From NCBI GenBank assembly GCA_941918925.1, contig OW799234.1, forward strand, positions 41,508,412 to 41,572,411: a stretch of 64,000 nt of DNA. Reading direction: 5' to 3'. Both the position numbers and the translations under genes were made by a program. The stretch is from Phyto melanocephala. Its lineage: Eukaryota; Arthropoda; Insecta; Diptera; Rhinophoridae. The first letter of the stretch is position 1, and each line of letters opens with the position of its first letter. Shown here piece by piece: positions 20,604-31,786 of this stretch. The notes below the pieces were generated by a model. The model did not search any database, was not told the origin of the DNA, and worked only from the letters and a program-made list of their open reading frames with translations.

Positions 20604-21348
20604 TTAGTATTTAGTTGATTTTGCTTTTGCCTTAATTACAGAATTTAGTCTTCTGGGTATCGATTCTACTAATTTTTTAGTTATATCGGATGAAATTTTC
20701 TGCCATTCCTCCATTATAACGGATTTCAGCATATTCTTATCGCTAATTGTCCTTTTTCGGAGTTGGCGGTCCAAATGCTCCCACAAATGTTCAATTGGAT
20801 TTAAGCCCGGTGATTGTGGAGGATGATCCAATGTTTTGGGAGAGCGGTACAGAAGCCATTCTTTTACTATATGGGATGTATGTTTGGGGTCGTTGTCCTG
20901 TTGAAAAATCCAAGATCCTTCCAACCCCAATTTCTCCATACTGAATGGCACGTTGTTTTGCAAAATGTTCAGGTAGTCCATCTTATTCTTTGTACTTTCA
21001 TTTTGTACTTTCAATAAAAACCAAATTCCCTACTCCGTTTGCCGCCATACATCCCCACACCATCACCGAACCCCCTCCATGCTTAACCGTGGTTATTAAA
21101 TTTTGGTCAGCATAATCATTGTTTTTTGTTCTCCATACTTTAACTGGTTTTTTCTGGCCAAACACCTCAAATTTACTTTCATCAGTAAAATGCACATTAT
21201 TCCAGAATGAAACATCTTTATTTTCACACTTTTTGGCGTATTCTAGGCGTCTTTTTTAATTAGCTGGTAATATTAGTGGTTTCTTTCGTGGGAATCGACC
21301 ATGTTACCCGTTTTCGTGTAATGATCGTCGTATTGTACTGGCACTTAC
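20604..21348 (-). pseudogene. Tc1-like transposase, catalytic part
   Basis: Read right to left, this part begins at the Copia insertion and runs to the stop at 20604. It has NVHFTDESKFEVFGQKKPV with the first catalytic Asp, GGGSVMVWGCMAA, WIFQQDNDPKHTS with the second Asp, and QSPGLNPIEHLWEHLD with the final Glu, i.e. a DDE set. Two in-frame stops lie near 21300 and 21258, and a small duplication near 21000 (AAGTACAAA twice) breaks the frame between FIESTK and MDYLNIL. The enzyme would cut and paste the element at TA sites, but this copy is dead even without the Copia insertion. Confidence 0.85.
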
Positions 21349-21535
21349 TGTTGAGAAATGAATGAAAAGTGGCATATATCCCTATATTTCTCTTGCACTT
21401 TATATACAACTACATATTCTAGTACTTCTCTTATAATACCCTTGTATTATCACTATACCTTCGAAATGTACATAAGTTGTTTTGTAATATTTTTTTCCTA
21501 GTTAATAAATTCAACTCAATAAATTCAACTCAATA
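21349..21535 (+). repeat. 5' LTR of Copia 1, with terminal 14 bp duplication
   Basis: Starts TGTTGAGAAATG. The last 14 bp, AATTCAACTCAATA, is present twice (ending at 21521 and 21535), whereas the 3' LTR has it once. The end is ATA, not ACA. Confidence 0.88.
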
Positions 21536-21551
21536 GGTTATGGGCTACATG
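21536..21551 (+). promoter_or_regulatory. Primer-binding site of Copia 1
   Basis: GGTTATGGGCTACATG follows the duplicated LTR end. GGTTATGGGC is the start of the site used by Copia-type elements that prime on a fragment of initiator tRNA-Met. The match falls off after ten bases compared with Copia 2. Confidence 0.7.
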
Positions 21552-21660
21552 TTCACGCGTGTTTAAGAGTAGATTTTTGTCGTGAAATTTAAATCGTTTT
21601 TAATCGCAGTTTTTTTTTTTTTATATATACGTAAGAGAAAAAAAAGAAAATACAAATAAG

Positions 21661-22953
21661 ATGGCAAACCTCCCAGCGGGATTCTCGTTAGAACGTTTAC
21701 GAGGACGGGAGAACTTTGATGTCTGGAAGAGACAGTCAAAATCGTGTTTGGTTATCAAAGGTTGTTGGAAAGTTGTGGAAGCCGGCGTAGTTGATGCTGG
21801 AGATACGATTTTAAATGAACGTGCATTGGCAGAAATCACACTAATGATTGATCCTAGTAATTATGGCCATATTGCCACAGCAACAACGGCAAAGGAAGCG
21901 TGGGACGCATTAATGAATGCATATGAGGATACAGGCCTTACAAGAAAGGTGGAGTTGCTAAAGCAACTAGTCAACATAAAACTACAGAAGTACAGTAGCG
22001 TTGAGGAGTACGTTAACGAGTTGGTGATCATTGCATTGAAAGTGAAAAATGCCGGTCTTAATATAGACGACGAATTAACAGCCTCTTTGATGCTGGCCGG
22101 GTTGTCTGACGATTTTAGGCCATTGGTTATGGCGGTGGAAAATTCAAAGGAAAAACTAACCGTTGATATGGTAAAAAATCTTTTATTACAAGACGCCAAA
22201 TTTGATAAAAGTACTGAAAAAGAAGCCGCGTTATATATGAAAAATTCTAATAAGAAAAAACCAATACAGTGTTATAATTGCAAAGAATTTGGGCATATTT
22301 CTAGAAATTGTCAAAATAAAAGCAAACACAACAACAACAACGGTAACGGTAAAAACTTTAAAAGGAATACCAACAGAAAGGAAGTTTCATCAACACTTAT
22401 TTCGTATACATATGCAGGCAAGAGCATGCAAGTATCTGATAATGCAGAAAACGAACGTAAGGAAGAGGAAAATATAAATTCTCATTATTGGTATGTAGAC
22501 AGTGGTGCAAGCAACCATATGATAAATAACAAAAAGCATTTGTATAACAAATATAATGTAGAGAATAAAAAAGTTGTTGTTGCAAATAAAAGTGAACTGA
22601 ACGTAGATTGTGCAGGTGATGTTGATTTGACAATTTCAAATGGGAGAGAAAAGAAGAAGATAACAGTTAAAAACGTTGAATATGTACCAAATTTGTGTGC
22701 AAATCTTCTTTCAGTAAGACAAATGACAAAAAGTGGCAAAAAAGTAATTTTTGAAGGAGAAACTTGTAAAATTTTTGAAAATGAAAAAGTCGTTAGTTCT
22801 GCTACTGTTTTTAATGATCTGTACCGTTTAGATTGTGAAACACACATTAAAAAGGAAAATGTTTTTTTGGCTGGAGAAAATTTTGATTTATGGCATCGAA
22901 GGATGGGCCACATATGTAACAAAAATTTGCGTGAAGTGAAAATTTTGGTATAA
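21661..22953 (+). pseudogene. Copia 1 gag, protease and start of integrase
   Basis: The 430-residue frame starts at 21661. Residues 1-190 are Copia gag ([34 protein letters not shown]). A zinc knuckle [14 protein letters not shown] follows near residue 205. The protease active site [11 protein letters not shown] lies near residue 280. Integrase begins with LWHRRMGH at about residue 415. The frame then runs into a TAA at 22951, and the continuation (NFTKENNETCVTCVKG) is one frame over. In an intact element this is a single polyprotein. Confidence 0.88.
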
Positions 22954-25590
22954 ATTTTACAAAAGAAAATAATGAGACTTGCGTTACGTGTGTAAAAGGA
23001 AAGCAGACCAGAAGACCAAATAGAGAAGATGGTACAAGAGCTACCAAGTTATTAGAACTGGTGCATTCTGATGTCGTTGGACCATTGGATACAAATTCAT
23101 TCTCTGGTGCTCGTTTTTTTTGTAACGTTTGTTGACGACTTTTCTAGAAAAGTTTTTGTGTACCCAATGAAGAAAAAATCTGATGTCTTTAATTCTTTTG
23201 TGGATTTTAAGCGTATGGTTGAAAACCAATGTTCCACCAAAATAAAAATTTTACGTACGGACAACGGAGGCGAGTATTTGAGTAAACAATTTTGTACATT
23301 TTTGAAGGACAACGGTATCATACATCAAAAGACGTGTCCGTATACCCCCGAACAAAACGGTGTGGCGGAAAGAATAAACCGCACATTAATTGAACGTGTA
23401 CGTTGTATGTTGATTGACAGTGGTCTGGACCACCGGTTCTGGGCAGAAGCTACAAACACTGCCAGCTTTTTAATCAACAGAGTACCTTGCCGTGGTAATA
23501 AACGCAGCCCTGAAGAAATATGGTCTGGTCGTCGTTCAAATTTAAAGTTTCTACGAGTTTTTGGTTGCCCTGCTCTAGTTCACATTCCGAAGGAGAAGCG
23601 TCGTAAATTAGATATAAAATCGATCGAGTGTATTATGATGGGATACAGTTCTGAAAGCAAGGCCTACAGGCTGTTTAATCCAAAAGACAGCAAAATAATA
23701 ATCAGTCGTGATGTAGTGTTTTTGGAACGAGACAAGGTGAACGTAAAGACGAGTAAATCATTTTATTATCCTGAATTGCTACAAAATGATAATGTCAATT
23801 CAGGGGAGAGTACTAATGATGGTGAATTGACAACTATAGTTTTTGATCCAACAGACGATGATTCGGATGCAAGTGAATATGATGACACAGTAGAATGGTC
23901 TTCGCCAATACCTCAACCCATTGAAGATGAGGATCCAGATTGGTCTCCGAATTTATATGAAGAACAGAACATTGTCGTTAATCCGAATATTCGTAGTTCT
24001 GAACGGATTGCCAATAGAACTCAACGTTCGTACAATTTTTGTGCTATGCAGTTTGTTTCAGATGATCCAAGTAGCGTAAAAGATGCAATGTCAACAAATA
24101 ACGCAACCGAATGGCAAAATGCGATGAAAGAGGAAATCGATTCGTTGGTTGCTAACGATACGTGGGTGCTCACCGAATTACCGACAGGTGAGAAAGCTAT
24201 AAAATCAAAGTGGGTGTTTAAAACCAAACGTGATGAAGAAGGTAATCCTATGAGGCATAAGGCCAGGTTAGTGGCGAAGGGTTTCTCACAACGTGAGGGG
24301 ATTGATTACACCGAAACCTTTGCTCCTGTCGTCAGGTATGCTTCAATAAGATATTTATTGGCATTGGCCGTAAAAAATGATATGTTTATACACCAAATGG
24401 ATGCGGTAAGTGCATATTTGAATGGTACATTAAAGGAGACTGTTTATATGCAGCAACCTGAAATGTTTAATGATGGCACGAAAAAAGTTTGCAAACTGCA
24501 AAAGTCCATTTACGGCCTGAAACAGTCTGGCCGTGTTTGGAATGAAACTATCAATCGTGAATTACTAAAAATGGGACTCATAAGAGGAAATGTCGATCAA
24601 TGTGTATATCATAAAGTTACTGATGATCATATGTTATTCGTGGCAATATACGTCGACGATGTTTTGATTTTCTCTAATAGCTTGAAGTCAATAGAATTAC
24701 TTAAACAAAAACTTGCCAGTAAATTTAAAATGAAGGATATGGGAGAGGTGTCATCAGTTCTTGGTATGAAAATTACCCGAGGTAAAGATTTTATTAAAAT
24801 CGATCAGTCCCAGTACATATCAGATGTTTTGGTTCGTTTTGGAATGAATGAAAGTAATCCTACGACAACTCCCATAGACTGCAACCAAAAATTATCAACT
24901 GAAATGGCTCCCAAAGATGATCAAGGCAAGCAACAGATGTCAAAAATACCGTATATGCAGGCTATAGGGTGCTTGTTATTTGCTGCGCAAATTTCTCGTC
25001 CCGACATATGTTATGCTGTCAACCTGCTTAGTCGATTTAGTACAAATCCAGGAAAACCTCATTGGGAAGCTGTGAAGAGAATAATGCGATACTTAAAAGG
25101 CACAATTAATAAAGGTATTGTGTATCGAAAGCAGATAGATGATAATATGAAAGGTTACTGTGATGCTGATTGGGCCGGAAACATTGACGACCGCCAATCT
25201 ACAACTGGGTATGTTTTTATTTACCAATCTGCTGCTATATCATGGGCCACTAGGAAGCAAAAGACCGTGGCATTATCTTCGACGGAAGCCGAATTTATGT
25301 CCGTTACTGCTGCAATTCAGGAATCCGTGTGGTTGAAACGTTTGGAAGATGAACTTAATCCTGAAAGTGGCAAAGGCATGATTTTGTTTTGTGACAACAA
25401 GGGCGCTATACATGTTGCCCTCAACAATAATTATTCTACAAGGACTAAGCATGTGGATATTAAAGCCAAAAAATTGATGATGAAGAGGTCGTTTTAAAAT
25501 ATGTATGCACAAATGAGATGATAGCAGATGTTTTTACAAAAGCTGTTACCCCTCAGAAGCTGGAATATTTTAGAGGAAAATTTGGTCTCA
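22954..25590 (+). pseudogene. Copia 1 integrase, RT and RNase H, frame-broken
   Basis: Integrase continues in a second frame to about 23115, where a run of eight T shifts the frame again. From there the frame is open to 25497. It has integrase acids (FVDDFSRKVFVY, RTDNGGEY, QNGVAERINRT), RT (KSKWVFKTKRD, HKARLVAKGFSQ, QMDAVSAYLNG, SIYGLKQSGRVWN, catalytic YVDDVLIF) and RNase H (GYCDADWAGN, LSSTEAEFMSV, DNKGAIHVA). Near 25475 a small deletion moves the last about 35 residues (NEMIADVFTKAVTPQ) to another frame. All visible catalytic motifs are present, so only the frame breaks inactivate it. Confidence 0.88.
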
Positions 25591-25727
25591 ACTGACTTTC
25601 TTTATTAATCAATTAATTGTTAAATAAAAGATTTTTTTTTTTTTTGAAATGTAAATTTGTTTATTACCTTTTATTTTAATGTAAAAGGTGCACGAGAAAT
25701 TCGGATCTTTAATTTTGGAAATTTATC

Positions 25728-25912
25728 ATTCAGGGAGAGTGTTGAGAAATGAATGAAAAGTGGCATATATCCCTATATTTCTCTTGCACTTTATATACAA
25801 CTACATATTCTAGTACTTCTCTTATAATACCCTTGTATTATCACTATACCTTCGAAATGTACATAAGTTGTTTTGTAATATTTTTTTCCTAGTTAATAAA
25901 TTCAACTCAATA
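25728..25912 (+). repeat. Polypurine tract and 3' LTR of Copia 1
   Basis: CAGGGAGAG precedes the 173 bp LTR (25740-25912). CTTAC follows, then the rest of the Tc1-like transposase. Confidence 0.88.
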
Positions 25913-26206
25913 CTTACGGTAGTTTCTGATGTTGCCGAAACTTCCTCTGATATTTTAACGGCACTTTTAAAAGGATTCTTTTTTACATCGCGCACTATGG
26001 ATCTTATTTCAGCCTCCTTTAAAAGTTTTCGCCGGCCCGACCCTGGACGATTTTCTATTTTGCCGTATTTTTCGTTTTTATCAATAATTTTTTTTTGCAG
26101 TATTGTGGCTTCTGTTTATAATAGAGCCAATTTCTCTGAAAGTTTTTCCTTCATTCCGAAGTTTTATTACTAATTCTCTAATATCACTAGAAGTTTGTTT
26201 TCCCAT
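25913..26206 (-). pseudogene. Tc1-like transposase, N-terminal DNA-binding part
   Basis: On the minus strand the start codon is at 26206 (MGKQTSSDIRELVIKL). A helix-turn-helix region follows with frame disturbance, then the GRPR-type linker (NRPGSGRPRKLLKEAEI) and IVRDVKKNPFKSA. The sequence stops at the Copia target site and continues left of 21344. It is the paired-like DNA-binding domain that recognises the inverted repeats. Confidence 0.8.
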
Positions 26207-26603
26207 TCCAAAAAAATTAAAATTTACTTCACACGAGGAGATCTTACTCTGCAGATCACAATTAATTTACATAAAACAATAAAAACCTTTCATTAGAATG
26301 CTAAAATAAAGAAAACAACCAAATATAACGATATTCTTTTACAGTAGCACACCGCTGAAATGATGCATATGCAACATGTACACTTTATTTTGACGCGTAA
26401 AATATGGATTCGAATTTGTTTTTGCTCCATCATTTATGTATTTGTAAGAAATTTCTCATTGTCTTTCTATAGCTAACTAGAGATTAGTATACTAATATTA
26501 AAAACCCTAGAATGATAAATTTAGTCATATCTTAAAAGACTAAAAAAATACTTTATTGTAGAAAAAGTTTTTGTACACTTTATTTTGACGCTCACAGTAT
26601 GTA

Positions 26604-26969
26604 TATTGTTGTTAAAACGTGTATAATGGTCGTGTAAGTGCTCCATCGAGTAGTGGACAAAGAGTAGTTTTGAGACTACTCCGATGGGTTATATGGTCCA
26701 GCCCTAGGACATCGTAATGTTAAATCGATCATGTTTTCTCCATACATTTTGGTTACCTTTGGACTAGTCCTAGTCTATTATGGAGTACACTTTACATGCG
26801 TGTATGGACTACTCACGTTATCTGCAGGGCTCTGTTTTGTTTGCACCATACACAAAAAACTCTTTGAAAAAAAAAACGATTATACATATAAATATTTATT
26901 ACTTTTATTTTGGTACATATATACATGTGATTTGCTTATGTGTTAGTAGCAACTATTTTTGGGATCAAT
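26604..26969. other. Host flank right of the Tc1-like element
   Basis: No gene recognised. The sequence is less AT-rich than its neighbours. Confidence 0.35.
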
Positions 26970-27730
26970 AGAGAGTGAACGGAATACAGTTGAGGAGTTA
27001 GTAACGGCGGATAAAGTAGCATGGGCGGTTTATACTTTTTAAGCCTATAAATCCCCGGGTTCGGATGAGATTAACCATGCCATTTTGCAAGACGTCGCGA
27101 ATCATTTTACATACCTACGCGTTGAAGAGAAGTTGCGTTATTTTTGTACACAATACTGGTAAGGTAGGACACGTGAAGCCGAAGGATTTTAGACCTATCT
27201 AGACGTCTTTTTTGCTGGAATACTTAATGTCAGTCATACTAGAATCTTGTATTTACATTGTATGAACTTTTCTATTTTGTATATTAAATTTTAAATTTAG
27301 GCCATAAGTTCAATGCGATAACGACAAGAATATCAAGGAACAATTAGTCATCCGATATCTTGTTAGAAAATGGTTTCCAGGATTATATTTGATGTCAAGT
27401 TTTAATAGAAAATGTGTTCTATGTCACTGCACAGACTATAGAACCGCAGGGTTAAGTAGTTAAGTAAACAATTCGACGATGAGTTGGGTGATGTCTTCGA
27501 GTACAGGCTGTTGAATATCAGTGAATTCGGGGGACAATGAGCTCGATAGGACTTCTACACCTTTTACAGTATTTCTTTCCTTAATTCGCCCTTTTCTTAA
27601 TAATTGTTTTTATTTATTTCTGATTTTTTTTTAAAGGAATACAATGGACCACACTGACTCCGAGTGTCGGTGTTGGAAGTGTATCTTGCTTTCTACATCC
27701 CTCTTGCCTAACTAGCTGCTAGCTAGTAAC
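26970..27730 (+). pseudogene. LINE remnant with RT fragment (R1/jockey-like)
   Basis: From 26970 translation gives TADKVAWAVYTF, then YKSPGSDEINHAILQDVA, then in another frame GKVGHVKPKDFRPI. KSPGSDEI and PKDFRPI are the N-terminal RT motifs of R1/jockey-type LINEs. Stops and shifts are frequent. Further right, 27640-27730 (CCGAGTGTCGGTGTTGGAAG) looks like LINE 3' UTR, but I cannot prove it belongs to the same copy. The YADD region is missing. Confidence 0.55.
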
Positions 27731-27979
27731 TTACAAAATACTAATGAATTCAATTTTTAAAATCAATTTTAATACGTTTTAGATTTGGACATCAAATAGT
27801 ATATTTTTTATTGAAATCGGTTGCATAATGGTTACGTAAACTGCGTAACAAAAAGTCGACTGCCTATCAATATACGGAACGAATAATTTTATATATTGCT
27901 GCTGTACAGAAAATGCAATTTGATTTTTAAGCCAAAGAAGGACCAATGCAATTTGTACACATCACATAAAACTTATAAA
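27731..27979. other. Non-coding spacer
   Basis: No feature seen. Confidence 0.3.
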
Positions 27980-28583
27980 AGGTTCGTTCGAGTACTTTTA
28001 CTGCACTTTGTAGAAAATGAGTAATTATTTAGTAAATTGAAAATTTTACTCTCAAACCACAGAACTTGTCCAAAAAAGTACTCGAACAGACATTTGTAAA
28101 AATTCGTAAAATTGAAGCAACAGCTGATGGCAAATAAATATTGTGTTGTTTAATGGGAACTATGTACATACATATGTGCAAATATGTATTTAAGTATGTA
28201 TACCTGCGCCAGATATAGGCAGTTCCATTCTTTCATCTGTAGACATTGTTAACTAACTATATTTCACAAACAATTTAAATTTAATAATATTTTGCACTTT
28301 TGTTTGGATTTTCCTTTTTTTAATATTTTTTCACAAATTGTATACCTTTTGTTTGCTTACTTTTGTTTGTTTACCTTTTGAATCATGTTTTTAGGTTTTG
28401 CTAAATCTTACTGCAAGAAATTTCTGTAGTAAAAATTTGCAAATACGCAGTCAAGAACTGTCACTTTTCGGTCTCTATTTGTGCTCTCATTTACTACAAA
28501 TTTGTATAAACGAACGCAATTTTGTAAAATGCAGTAAAAATTTGTACAAATTCGTACAAATTTGTGAGTTCTCGAACGAACCT
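27980..28583. mobile_element. MITE candidate, 604 bp, AGGTTCGTTCGAG ends
   Basis: AGGTTCGTTCGAG at 27980-27992 is mirrored exactly at 28571-28583. Near both ends the sequence has TACTTTTACTGCA / TGCAGTAAAAA as further inverted matches, and GTACTCGAACAGAC occurs inside. No coding potential and no clear target duplication. Confidence 0.6.
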
Positions 28584-28632
28584 AATGTGTTAGACGAAGA
28601 TTATGGAAATATAAAGATAATATAAATAAAAA

Positions 28633-29210
28633 ATGCGCGAGGAAAAACAGAATGAAATCGAAAATGCTGAATCCGGACTATGTGTAGTTTTTTGCATGGA
28701 TGTGCAAGCTGTTACACTAGTGCCTCAATTATACCCAAGTGCTGCATATTTTAAAATGAAATTGCAAGTGCATAATTGCACAATATATAATTTTGTCACA
28801 CTTACTTCAGATAATTATGTTTCGGATAAAACTGATGGTAATCTAGTCTCTTCCGTTTTTGCGTAATGCATTGTTAAGCACTTAAGGAGTTTCCATGCTC
28901 GATCGCCCGAAATTCATCACACAATCATTTACTCGAATTATTACTTTTATGTCATTACGAAATGTCATTTTGTCTAATCCTTTGCTCGCTTTTTTAAAAG
29001 AAACCAATATATCAATTGAACAAAAGTATTAATAAGCAGTCATTACTAAAATGGATTTTGACGCTACATATATTCTTATAGAGAGAAAAATTATTAAAAG
29101 ACAAACTTGCCGTCTTAATTTGTTGAACTTGTAACTGAAGCTCGAAAAGTTCCAGCCCCTTTACATGCAACGATTTACATTATGATTGTTTTTTGAAAGT
29201 ATTTTTCAGA
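28633..29210 (+). pseudogene. Remnant of an unnamed multicopy arthropod protein, probably transposon-derived
   Basis: The first part (28633-28866) reads VVFCMDVQAVTLVPQL, AYFKMKLQVHNCTIYNF and DKTDGNLVSSVFA. A second part near 29050-29190 reads DATYILIERKIIKR and, in other frames, pieces matching the same style. I remember CMDxQAV...HNxTIYN...TxG as a recurrent arthropod gene family without an agreed name. Between the parts the sequence is decayed. It is not functional, and its element ends are not visible. Confidence 0.45.
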
Positions 29211-29230
29211 TACACTCGTCCATTAGACCA

Positions 29231-29349
29231 GGGGCCGAATTACGGCATTCGATCACGATCGAAATTTTACTCGAACGATCAAGTTTAGGTATAGATACAA
29301 ATAAGAATTTTACAAATTCGATCACGTTCGAATGCCGTAATTCGGCCTC
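29231..29349. mobile_element. Palindromic MITE, copy 1 (119 bp)
   Basis: It starts GGGGCCGAATTACGGCATTC and ends with the near reverse complement GAATGCCGTAATTCGGCCTC. The arms pair over about 30 bp around TCGATCACGATCG. A second copy is at 38224-38354. The two share ends and the TTAGGTATAGAT-type core, in opposite orientation. Confidence 0.8.
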
Positions 29350-29578
29350 ACGTAAACAATATTGCTTAGTAAAGAAACTAAAAAAATATTTTTAAACAAA
29401 ATTAATCCCAATTATTTGGTAGAATCATTGTTGATACAACAGTAAATATGCTACGACTAAGCATATGTATGTTTCGTCAAGACTAATTTATTTTAAAACT
29501 ACTACAACAGAACTACTCCAACAATAAAAAAAACAACAATAAAAAAAATAACAATAAAAAAAAACAACAATAAAGAAA

Positions 29579-30331
29579 AACAAGTAGGAGCGCTATATTC
29601 GGCCGTGCCGAATCTTATATACCCTTCACAAGGTGTAGTCATGCAATAACAGTAGTTTGTGTCACCATTCATCCCATACATACATACATATAAAAACATA
29701 CATAAATAAAAACATCCCATTGAAAAATTATAAATTCACGTATGTATGTTAAAAAAAAAAAAAAATTAAAAAAAAAATTATTATATATATAATATATATA
29801 AAACAAAAAAAATAAAAAAAAATTAAAAAAAAAAAAAAAAAATTAAAAAAAAAATAATAAAAATATATATAAATATTAAATAAAAATTAAAAAAAAAATT
29901 TAAAGAATTTAAAAAAAATTTTTTTTTCGCTCAGCTGGGATTCGATGCTACGTTTTCCCTAACCAGTATACACGTTTGTATGTATGTATGTTGTTGTTGT
30001 AATGTTGTTTTTGTGAAAAAAAAATCGAGGTGGTCGTGGGTTTTTGCTCATATCTCAGTTGTTTATGTACCGATGTTTCTGATTTTCAATACCGATCTAC
30101 TCCCGAATATTTCTGATATTTTAATACCTTATCCGGGTCCAACCTATGTCGGGGGGCTTCAAAAAGTTGATTTCAACATACACACGGTCAGACTGACAGG
30201 GCTTAATCGACTCCCCTATTCATAAGCTTTCAGAAAATATATACTTTATGGGGTCGGAAATGAAAATTGTAGAAATTTCACACGGAATGACAAACCTATA
30301 TATACCCTTTTTCACTGTGTGAAGGGTATAA
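29579..30331 (+). mobile_element. DINE-like repeat, subfamily 1, near full length
   Basis: It opens with AACAAGTAGGAGCGC, then the hairpin ATTCGGCCGTGCCGAAT, then TTATATACCCTTCAC. An A-rich block spans 29752-29925. The module GCTCAGCTGGGATTCGATGC follows. The 3' part has TACCGATGTTTCTGATTTTC, CATACACACGGTCAGACTG and TATATACTTTATGGGGTCGG. It closes with the hairpin CCCTTTTTCACTGTGTGAAGGGTATAA. No coding capacity. It would be moved by a Helentron-type enzyme in trans. Confidence 0.8.
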
Positions 30332-30343
30332 CAAGTACGTGAA

Positions 30344-31305
30344 AACAAGCTAGTGATATATTCGGTTGTGCCGAATCTGATAATACTCTTCACCATCATG
30401 TACATAAGTAGGTATAATCCCACATCGTAGCTTAACCTAGATTTAATGTTATACGCTATTTTTCCTTATTATTTCCGATGCCATCCTCGATTTTGATTTC
30501 TTACGTAGTTATCTGCAGTCAAGCCCTTTAATTTGATACCCATATTGATGGGGTTAAAAACATTTGTTCCGCCTTTTTGTTTAAGACGCCATCTTGGATT
30601 TAAAATTTTTTAATAATTTACTGTTTTCTACTGGTCAAGCACTTTCATTTGATACCAATATTTAGGGGGTTCAAGAAGTTACATTTTAAAATACCAGGTT
30701 TGACCTATTTATAATTTTTTTGTCGCCATTTTGTAGTGGTGGCCAACAAGGATTTTAAATTGTTTCAAGTGATTGTACTGCGCTAGTCAAAACCTTTCAA
30801 ATGATACCAATATTGACTCTCTCGGTTGTCTAGAAGCTGAAAAAGCTTGATTTTCGTTTGTAAATTTTTGGAATATATATTTTTCAAAAAAGATTTTGCC
30901 TATAAATTTACCGATTAGAATCGCTTTATCAAAAAATTTTCACGAATATCTCTAGAGGCTGAAAAATTTTCATTTTAGTGGTAAAAATATGGGAAAAAAT
31001 GGAGGCAGTCGTGATCTTTTGCTCATATCTCAGAAAGTAATGGGGCGATTGTGCTAAATTTCAATGGCGATTCATTCCCGGATATTTCCAAAAGATTGAT
31101 ACCATACGCAGATCTGAGGAACATATGGTTGCTTCTAAAAGTTGATTTCAACCAACACACGGACAGACGGTCAGGGCTTAATTGACTCCTCTATTTATAA
31201 GCTTTCAGAAAATATATTTATGGGTTCGGAAATGAAAATTGTACAAATTACAAACGGAATAACAAAGCTATATATACCCTTGTGCACCATAGGTGAAGGG
31301 TATAA
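30344..31305 (+). mobile_element. DINE-like repeat, long variant with subfamily 2 tip
   Basis: It begins right after the previous copy with AACAAGCTAGTGATATATTC and a diverged hairpin (TTCGGTTGTGCCGAA). Inside, the motif GTCAAGCCCTTTAATTTGAT recurs with changes at 30518, 30634 and 30785, so the body has an internal tandem structure. The 3' part is the subfamily 2 type: CAACACACGGACAGACGGTC and the tip CCCTTGTGCACCATAGGTGAAGGG. Confidence 0.75.
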
Positions 31306-31786
31306 AAACAAATGCTTTTATTTGCTGCTTTTATTCTTATTTTATTTTTTTGCTGTAAACACTTTTTATACCCTTCACAGTGAAAAAGGGTATATATAGG
31401 TTTGTCATTCCGTGTGAAATTTCTACAATTTTTATTTCCGACCCCATAAAGTATATATGTATTTTCTGAAAGCTTAAGCTCCGTCAGTCTGTCCGTGTGT
31501 ATGTTGAAATCAACTTTTTGAAGCACCCCGACATCGCCTGGAACCAGGTGAGGTATTAAAATATCAGAAATATTCGGGAGTAGATCGGCATTGAAAATCA
31601 GAAACATCGGTACATAAACAACCGAGATATGAGCAAAAACTCCCAGCCACCTCGTTTTTTTTAACCCAAAAACAACATACAGAAGTGGTATACTAATAGA
31701 AGTAAACGTGGCATCGAACCCCAGCTGAGCCCAAAAAAAATTTTATTTTTTTTATTTTACATGTATGTATATTATTTATATTTTTA

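Larger units (their letters stand above)
21349..25912 (+). mobile_element. Copia retrotransposon 1, 4.56 kb, inserted in the Tc1-like transposase
   Basis: The LTRs are 21349-21535 and 25740-25912, with the 5 bp target duplication CTTAC at 21344-21348 and 25913-25917. Gene order is gag, protease, integrase, RT, RNase H, which defines Copia. Over their shared 173 bp the two LTRs look identical by eye; the 5' LTR only carries an extra 14 bp repeat at its end. Insertion is therefore recent, yet the coding region has three frame breaks. Confidence 0.92.
20351..26601. mobile_element. Tc1-like DNA transposon (IR/DR type), split by a Copia element
   Basis: The ends CATACTGTGAGCGTC (from 20351) and its reverse complement (to 26601) are each flanked by TA. 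The motif GCGTCAAAAAAAAGTGTACA occurs at the end (near 20361) and again at 20555, with the mirror pair near 26377 and 26570. These are two direct repeats per inverted arm, as in the IR/DR group of Tc1 elements. Without the Copia insert and one CTTAC copy the length is about 1,680 bp, normal for Tc1. The transposase is on the minus strand in two parts. Confidence 0.9.

Noticed and set aside
22485..22922. Minus-strand open frames antisense to Copia 1 gag-protease
   Set aside because: Antisense shadows of a recognisable gene, with no motifs.
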